Assembly (NCBI RefSeq): GCF_036346595.1
Contig: NZ_CP107834.1
Span: forward strand, 5,704,001-5,768,000
Direction of reading: 5' to 3'
Length of the DNA: 64,000 nucleotides
Source: Streptomyces sp. NBC_00525
GTDB taxonomy: Bacteria; Actinomycetota; Actinomycetes; Streptomycetales; Streptomycetaceae
Both the position numbers and the translations under genes were made by a program. Under the pieces are notes generated by a model. That model was not told where the DNA came from. It did no database searches and saw nothing but the letters and a program-made list of their open reading frames with translations. Positions 59,006 through 64,000 of the stretch are shown here, one piece after another; positions within the stretch are counted from its first letter, which is position 1, and each line of letters opens with the position of its first letter.

Positions 59006-60150
59006 GTCAGGAGGAGACAGGCGTCCCACTGCCCCTTGGGCGTGGTCGCGTCGTCGGCATCCTGGTAGGCGAGGGCTGCGCCCGCACGGCCGACGAGGAA
59101 TCCGGCTTCCTCGGGGACCGCGGCCGGCAGGTAGCGCCGTACGAGCGGTTCGAAGCGGCGGGCGTACCCGGCGGGACTGTCCGCGTCGGACGCCACGCGC
59201 TGCACCGTACGCAGGACGCCACCGACTCCGTGGCAGATACCGCGGTCGGTCAGCAGACCGAGTTGGCGGGCGTCGGCGAGGCAGTGGGTGAGTGCTCGTT
59301 CGGCCATGCGTTTGCGATCGGTGTCCTCCAGGACGATGGCGGCGAGCTGCTGCGCGCGTACGAGGCCCGGTGTGCCGTAGCACCAACTCGGTGCTGCCGG
59401 CCTGACGGGTGTGGAGCCGCTGTGGCTGATCCAGCGAGGCCAGCGCAGTCCGTAGGAGTCGCATTGCCGGATGTCGTCCAACCATCGGCAGACGCGGCGG
59501 ATCGCGAGTTCCTGGCGCCGGGTGTGAACGCCTGCGCGCATGGCCAGGCAGAGCAGGGCGAGCGGGCCGGCGATGCCGTGTGCGACCCCGGCATTGGCGT
59601 GGCCGCCGGGAGTGGTGCTCTGATCGGTGGCGGGAGCGTGGTCCACCCACCAGCCGGGAAGTGTCCGTCCGGTGCGGTCGGTGAGCGGTTCGGTGAGGCG
59701 GACCAGGTAGTCCAGGATGCCGCGCAGCTCGGGGCCGTGCGGGTTGCGGCGCAGGAGCAGGGCGCCGATGCCGGTCAGGCCACGCAGCAGGTCGTACTCG
59801 GAGAACGTGGGGCGTCGGCCCGCGTCGATCCGGTCGTGGGCGGCAGCGAGCCGTGCGCGGACGTGCTCGGCCACGACCTGATCAAGAGTGTGCAGGGCCC
59901 CGGCGTAGCGGTCGGTACCGTCGGCAGCCAGGTGCAGGGCGAAGGCCAGCGCGGGAGCACCGAGGAAGAGGCCCGCGTCGCGGCCCTCGATGAGCGGGCC
60001 GGTGGAGGCGAGTACGCGATGGGCTTCCGCCCAGTCGCCCGTACCGCGCAGTGCGCGCTCGATATGCAGTAGCGCCGTGCTCAAGGGGCCGTGCGCGAGC
60101 GACTGGCGCGCGGGCAGTGAGTTGTCGGCGGCGGGTGGGGCGACGGTCAC
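59002..60150 (-). CDS. lanthionine synthetase C family cyclase (LanC)
   Basis: A 382-residue LanC-type cyclase. The zinc-binding residues are visible as Cys257 in 'WCYGTPG' and Cys306-His307 in 'ICHGVGG'; 'NAGVAHGIAGPL' carries the conserved His of the fold. It forms thioether rings by adding Cys thiols to dehydrated Ser/Thr in the precursor. The GTG start at 60150 overlaps the LanB stop (GTGA), and its own stop overlaps the next gene, so translation of the three is chained. Confidence 0.92.
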   Translation of the reverse strand: MTVAPPAADNSLPARQSLAHGPLSTALLHIERALRGTGDWAEAHRVLASTGPLIEGRDAGLFLGAPALAFALHLAADGTDRYAGALHTLDQVVAEHVRARLAAAHDRIDAGRRPTFSEYDLLRGLTGIGALLLRRNPHGPELRGILDYLVRLTEPLTDRTGRTLPGWWVDHAPATDQSTTPGGHANAGVAHGIAGPLALLCLAMRAGVHTRRQELAIRRVCRWLDDIRQCDSYGLRWPRWISHSGSTPVRPAAPSWCYGTPGLVRAQQLAAIVLEDTDRKRMAERALTHCLADARQLGLLTDRGICHGVGGVLRTVQRVASDADSPAGYARRFEPLVRRYLPAAVPEEAGFLVGRAGAALAYQDADDATTPKGQWDACLLLT

Positions 60151-63100
60151 CGCACGGCTCCTTCGGTGCGGATGCTCCAGGACAGTGCGGCGGCACGGAC
60201 CATGCGCCGGCACAGGGCCTCGGCATCGGGGTCGATCCCGGCGACGCGGTTGTGGTGCATGTGCAGGAGGGACGGCAGCACACTCTCCGGTGCGGGTCCT
60301 GGCCGCAGGAGCGTGCCGCGGTAGCGGGCGAGGGCGTCGCGGCGGCGCTGCCAGGTGTCACGTACGGCCCCACCGCCCGGGAAGTCGCTCAGGGGCGCGT
60401 CCGGGTTGTCGTTCTCGGTGAGTCGCAGAACGAGCGCCTGTGTGGACCGAGGCGCCGCAGCGCCGTCGCCGCGAATGAGGTGTTCGGCCAGCCAGGCGTG
60501 TGCGGCGCCGGGGGAGCCGAGGAAGCCGGTGGCGATGTCCATGAACGAGGCTGCTGTGACGGCCGGGCGCAGCTCTGCGGGGAGGCCGAGGCGCAGCTGC
60601 GCCAGTGCGGCGGCCGAGTCGGCGGCGAAGCAGTCCTCGGCGGCGGCCAGGGCGGGGCCGGTCCCGTAACGGCCGGTTTCGGGAACGTAGGTGTCCCACT
60701 GCACGCGTTGGATCAGGCCCTCCTCACGCAGCGCGTCCGCCCAGCGGCCCACTTCACGGGCGAGATCGGCGAAGGCGCCGGGTCGGGGAAGGCTGAAGCG
60801 GATACGGAGATGGGAGGCGGGGTCGGCGTACCGGACGAACCACGCCTCCGGGGCGGCCACACCCCCGGCCGACCCGGAAGAGTCCTCGTGCGCGAAGGAT
60901 CCTCGGAACACGGCGGCCACGTCGTCGAGTAGGCACGGCAGGTGAGTGCTGAGGACTTCGCCGGCGCGTTCGGCGTTGCCGTACAGCTTCAGGTACGCGG
61001 TGTCGGCCGTGCCCGGGGTTCGGCCGTCCTCGCGCCGGACGACAGCGTGCCAGGTGGGGGCGGGGGCGGGCGGCTGGCAGGCGGCGAACGACATGGTCAC
61101 CTCGTGGGCGCGGCCGATCCAGCCGTAGGCGTCTTCCTCCGGTGCTTCATGCAAGGACAGGGTGCGGTGGTGTTCCAGTTCCGCTCGCAGGAGGTCGCGA
61201 TGACCGGCCCGGTCGAGGTCCAGGCGGAGCTGCTGGTCGGTGGAGCCGATGAACACGGTGCGTGGCACGCGGTGGCGGAAGCGCCAGTCCATGAAGTCCC
61301 CCGTCCACCGGCCGGTGTCCGGAAGGTCGCGGGCGCGCAGACGCCAGCAGGCCGCCGACAGGATGGTGCGGCCGTGGCGCACCTCTGGAAGGAACGGCAA
61401 CTGGGCTGCGACGCCCCAGGCGAAGGGCAGGGGGATGGCGGTGTGGCAGCGGTGGACCTCGGTCAGGAACCGGACGAGGGGATGCGTGGCGGTACTCAGC
61501 TCCACCGCGCTCATCACCGAGGGTTCCAGGCACTGCCCTGTGGAGAGGGAGACGAGGTAGAGACGTTCGGCGTCGGCGACGACTCCCAGGTCGTCCAGGG
61601 CGATGGTGGCGTCCGGGTTGTACTCGCCGACGGCCAGTACCTCGTCGGCGACCAGCGGAGCGCGCCCGACGTTGGAGGCGTGTCGGCGCAGTGGAGGAGC
61701 TGAAACCTGGACACGAACCGCGCCTTCGGTGAGGGGTGGCAGGGTGCTGTGGGCGGCCTTCATCCGAGTGCGGTCGGTGGTGTCCAGCATCGGCAGGAAG
61801 CGACCGGTGAGGCTGCCGGCCGCGAGGGACAGGCCGATGGTGGAGAGGGCGAAGCGTCCCTCCGTCAGCGCGCGGAGCGACCGTGCGAACACGCTGAAGC
61901 ACAGTTCGACGTGGGCCGGGAGAGCCGTGGGTTCTCCGACCGACAGCGCCTCGATGTCATCCTCGGTGAGGACGATTCCGCGCTGGTCGGTCAGCGCGGC
62001 GCTCTGCGCGAGGGTGAGCAGGTGTTCGTCGCGCGATGTCGTGGCGAGGGTGGGGCGGGGCAGGATCGTGCCGCGGTATCCGACGGGGAAGCCGAGGCCG
62101 GTGTCAGAGCTGGTCAGTTCACGGACCGGGACGGCGGTGCCCGTGCTGTAGCGGTCCAGGAACCTTGCCCGGTAGTCCCGCCAGGCTGCCGAGCCGTGTG
62201 GATAGGGCGTGATCCGGGCCATCAGGCTCAGGGCCCGCACCGCCTCACGGGCCACGGCCTCGGGAAGGACCACATCGGCGTCCGGGCGCATCGTCACCAC
62301 GAGGCTCTGCCCGGCGACACCGCTGATCGTGGTCATCACATCGGTGGCCTGTGCGCGGAGGCCCGGCTGCTCGGTGGGGCGGGCACGGTTGTGATGGCTC
62401 AGAACACGGTGGACGTCGCGAAGCCGGTCGGCCGCCTGTGCCTCCGCGCCGCTCTCGTCGATGCGGACGATCAAGTAGCCGAGGGCATCGGGGGCCGTCA
62501 TCGGTGCCTGGAGTCCGGTCAGTAACACCCGGTGCTTGACCAGTGTGCGGATCATGTCCTCGACGGCCGCTTCCGGGTACTCGGCGCCGAGTCCGGCCAC
62601 AAGGTCGCGGACAAGGATCGGCGTGCGAGCGAGCCACAGGGCCGTTTCCGCAGCGCGGGTGCGCCGTAGGCCGGTGTCGGTCGGCCCGCCCTCGCCGGGC
62701 TGGTTCATCACGGTGATCCGGGAGCCGCGTACGACGTGGGTGGGGTCGGCGACGACTGTCAGGCAGCGCAGTACGGCCGGGTCGTTCTCCAGGGCGGACG
62801 TGATGGAGTGCAGCCATACGGCGTCGGCGTGCGCGGTCGCGCGGGGCAGCGGGCCCCAGCGGACGTGTGCCTCCTGCCCGATACGCGCGACGGTCGGCCC
62901 GGCGAACAGTCCGAAGGGGGTCGCCCGGTATCGCATCCTGAGCAGGTAGCGGGACAGGGACCGGCCGATTCGATGAAGACGCCGGGGCGTGGTCGGCTTG
63001 CCCGCCAGCACGTCCCGGACGGCGTGGGCCAGCAAGGGCGAGGCGTGGCCGATGGCCGCCGCGCGGGCGTCGTCCGCCCACACGTCTTGGATCCAGGCCC

Positions 63101-63203
63101 GGGCCTTCTCGGTGCCGGCCTCTTCGCCGGGCCGGTCGAGGGCGGGGGCGTCGAACGGAACCATCGACAACCTGATCAGGCTCGCGTCAACGTAGCGGTA
63201 CAT
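60147..63203 (-). CDS. lantibiotic dehydratase (LanB, class I)
   Basis: A 1018-residue full-length LanB. It starts 'MYRYVDASLIRLSMVPFDAP' with AAGGAG six bases upstream; the N-terminal glutamylation region contains 'YRATPFGLFAGP'. The C-terminal elimination region has 'TWHAVVRRED' and 'WFVRYADPASHLRIRFSL'. It activates precursor Ser/Thr by glutamyl-tRNA-dependent glutamylation followed by elimination to Dha/Dhb. A TTA codon (complement of 62523-62525, in 'RVLLTG') makes its translation dependent on bldA tRNA. It follows the precursor gene after a 92-base gap containing a hairpin. Confidence 0.94.
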   Translation of the reverse strand: MYRYVDASLIRLSMVPFDAPALDRPGEEAGTEKARAWIQDVWADDARAAAIGHASPLLAHAVRDVLAGKPTTPRRLHRIGRSLSRYLLRMRYRATPFGLFAGPTVARIGQEAHVRWGPLPRATAHADAVWLHSITSALENDPAVLRCLTVVADPTHVVRGSRITVMNQPGEGGPTDTGLRRTRAAETALWLARTPILVRDLVAGLGAEYPEAAVEDMIRTLVKHRVLLTGLQAPMTAPDALGYLIVRIDESGAEAQAADRLRDVHRVLSHHNRARPTEQPGLRAQATDVMTTISGVAGQSLVVTMRPDADVVLPEAVAREAVRALSLMARITPYPHGSAAWRDYRARFLDRYSTGTAVPVRELTSSDTGLGFPVGYRGTILPRPTLATTSRDEHLLTLAQSAALTDQRGIVLTEDDIEALSVGEPTALPAHVELCFSVFARSLRALTEGRFALSTIGLSLAAGSLTGRFLPMLDTTDRTRMKAAHSTLPPLTEGAVRVQVSAPPLRRHASNVGRAPLVADEVLAVGEYNPDATIALDDLGVVADAERLYLVSLSTGQCLEPSVMSAVELSTATHPLVRFLTEVHRCHTAIPLPFAWGVAAQLPFLPEVRHGRTILSAACWRLRARDLPDTGRWTGDFMDWRFRHRVPRTVFIGSTDQQLRLDLDRAGHRDLLRAELEHHRTLSLHEAPEEDAYGWIGRAHEVTMSFAACQPPAPAPTWHAVVRREDGRTPGTADTAYLKLYGNAERAGEVLSTHLPCLLDDVAAVFRGSFAHEDSSGSAGGVAAPEAWFVRYADPASHLRIRFSLPRPGAFADLAREVGRWADALREEGLIQRVQWDTYVPETGRYGTGPALAAAEDCFAADSAAALAQLRLGLPAELRPAVTAASFMDIATGFLGSPGAAHAWLAEHLIRGDGAAAPRSTQALVLRLTENDNPDAPLSDFPGGGAVRDTWQRRRDALARYRGTLLRPGPAPESVLPSLLHMHHNRVAGIDPDAEALCRRMVRAAALSWSIRTEGAVR

Positions 63204-63259
63204 CCATGCTCCTTCGGATCGCGGCGTTCCGGGCCGGGGGCGGCCTGTTGCGCCCACCC

Positions 63260-63285
63260 CCGGGCCCGTCTGCTGCAAGGCCCGG
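63260..63285 (-). terminator. attenuator-like hairpin between precursor and lanB
   Basis: CCGGGCC (63260-63266) and GGCCCGG (63279-63285) form a perfect 7-bp stem with a 12-base loop in the 92-base gap between precursor and LanB. No U-run is visible. It would let most transcripts stop after the precursor, allowing high precursor-to-enzyme ratios, as in other lanthipeptide loci. Confidence 0.5.
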
Positions 63286-63295
63286 TGCCGCCGGA

Positions 63296-63496
63296 TCAGC
63301 TGCCGATGCAGGTGCTGTTGGAGCAGGCCGATTGGCAGGTGGAGCCGCAGTTGTCGCTTGTGTCGTTCAGCAACGCTCCGATGACGGGCGCCGAGGAAAC
63401 CGTCTCGATGTCCAGGTCGAAGTCCCCGGCGTCCGTGCGAAAGTCCGTCGCCGCCTTCAGCACGGTGCCGGGCTTGGTGCTCATCCGCTGTGCCAT
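63296..63496 (-). CDS. FxLD family class I lanthipeptide precursor
   Basis: A 66-residue precursor starting MAQRMST with AAGGAG upstream at 63496. The leader contains 'GDFDLDIETV', the FxLD box (Phe26-Asp27-Leu28-Asp29). The C-terminal core has four Cys (50, 54, 58, 63) in 'NDTSDNCGSTCQSACSNSTC', interspersed with Ser/Thr for lanthionine rings, and Asp45 and Asp48 as possible substrates of the methyltransferase encoded upstream. Exact leader cleavage cannot be read from sequence. The downstream genes lanB, lanC and the SpaB_C gene lie on the same strand. Confidence 0.88.
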   Translation of the reverse strand: MAQRMSTKPGTVLKAATDFRTDAGDFDLDIETVSSAPVIGALLNDTSDNCGSTCQSACSNSTCIGS

Positions 63497-63559
63497 CTCG
63501 CTCTCCTTCAGGGAGGTGGTGGAAGTTGTGCTGTGCAACCTGGCGGTGGCCGGTGGTGG

Positions 63560-64000
63560 CTATGGCCAGGTGATCGAGACCCGCGAGTGCCGCCGCTCGA
63601 TGCGTCGGCCGCCGGCGGGAAGACGGTCGTCCGGCGTGCCTGCCGGATAGACCTCGATGTGCGCGCGGTCACCGCGGTGTTCGCGGTCCCACACCTGGAT
63701 CTCTTCGACCAGGCGCTCGGCGAGCCGCCGCCCGCGCGGGCCATGACCGATGGCGCCCAGTTCGTAACGGTCCACCTCGTCCGTGGCCCGCACCGTGCGG
63801 TACGCGAAGCTGCCGCCGTCCACGAGTGCGGGGATGCCGAGCGGGGACACCGAGGTGACCAGCCCGCGATCACGGGCGCCTGGCATCGCGGCCAGCAGCG
63901 GCAGGTTGTCCAGCGCGGTGGTGAGCCACAGGTCGAGATGCTCGTTGGACTCGCTGCCGCCGAGCGTCACACCGGACCACCGCGTATTCCGTGGCATCAA
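63560..64000 (-). CDS. FxLD-type protein-L-isoaspartate methyltransferase, C-terminal part (runs off window)
   Basis: Only the last 146 residues are in the window; the start lies beyond base 64000. The segment 'TRWSGVTLGGSESNEHLDLW', 'SPLGIPALVDGGSFAYRT' and 'ERLVEEIQVWDRE' matches the C-terminal extension of the methyltransferases that accompany FxLD lanthipeptides. These PIMT-like enzymes methylate a core aspartate so that it rearranges to isoaspartate. The gene is directly upstream of the precursor, which supports the assignment. The catalytic SAM-binding part is not visible here, so the call rests on the C-terminal region and context. Confidence 0.75.
   Translation of the reverse strand: MMPRNTRWSGVTLGGSESNEHLDLWLTTALDNLPLLAAMPGARDRGLVTSVSPLGIPALVDGGSFAYRTVRATDEVDRYELGAIGHGPRGRRLAERLVEEIQVWDREHRGDRAHIEVYPAGTPDDRLPAGGRRIERRHSRVSITWP

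Noticed and set aside
60147..63203. Several plus-strand open frames opposite lanB
   Set aside because: They are antisense shadows of a clearly recognisable LanB; they show no motifs and no conserved start.
1..64000. CRISPR arrays, tRNA or rRNA genes, insertion sequences and phage attachment sites
   Set aside because: No regularly spaced identical repeats with spacers, no cloverleaf or rRNA-like stretches, and no transposase or integrase reading frames were seen by eye.

Overview
The window is high-GC DNA with strong third-position G/C bias, many GTG starts, overlapping ATGA/GTGA gene junctions and typical actinomycete families (DUF2637, DUF5709, TerD, Gly/Ser-tailed PknB-like kinase). It is almost certainly a Streptomyces chromosome, probably an arm region because accessory and biosynthetic genes dominate.

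Left part (0.1-9.3 kb): a TetR regulator, a membrane Ser/Thr kinase, a small GHKL ATPase with a TTA (bldA) codon, a DUF2637 membrane protein, an FhuF-type iron reductase behind an iron box, a GntR regulator, a repeat protein and a PucR-type regulator. Purine catabolism (9.5-16.3 kb): a three-subunit xanthine dehydrogenase, an NCS2 purine permease and the XdhC maturation factor, divergent from the pucR-like gene; a glyoxylate carboligase (39.9-41.8 kb) fits further down the same ureide/glyoxylate route. 16.4-39.7 kb: secreted subtilase, SDR oxidoreductase, nucleotidyltransferase-like protein, DHFR-like reductase, secreted amidase, an ACP-ketosynthase-hydrolase trio, a secreted LTD-nuclease, several small conserved proteins, TerD, a DMT transporter, an AlkZ-like protein, a GAF-LuxR regulator divergent from two acyl-CoA synthetases, and a zinc-ribbon protein.

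Right part (41.8-58.0 kb), the most unusual region: two ABC exporter half-transporters and then a tightly coupled plus-strand operon encoding a free-standing condensation enzyme, a cupin, an ACP, a ketosynthase fused to a degenerate second ketosynthase-like domain, an AMP-ligase, an archaeal-type purine phosphoribosyltransferase fused to a thymidylate-kinase-like domain, an orotate-PRTase-like protein and a PurO (archaeal IMP cyclohydrolase)-like protein. After a perfect terminator hairpin come a nucleotidyltransferase and a serine-specific adenylation-PCP protein. The exporter pair and the operon share the same promoter architecture: a -35 box followed by a near-identical DasR-like palindrome. 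I know of no natural-product cluster with this set, and propose it as the undescribed system: a serine/acyl conjugate that either contains a nucleotide-like moiety or carries its own purine-salvage or self-resistance module.

Right end (58.0-64.0 kb, minus strand, tail-to-tail with the above): a class I lanthipeptide locus of the FxLD type: the C-terminal part of the FxLD methyltransferase (runs off the window), a 66-residue precursor with four Cys, LanB, LanC and a separate SpaB_C-domain protein. LanB carries a TTA codon, suggesting bldA dependence. No pathway-specific regulator for either cluster lies inside the window.

All family calls are from reading translated sequence and remembered family motifs; no database search was run.
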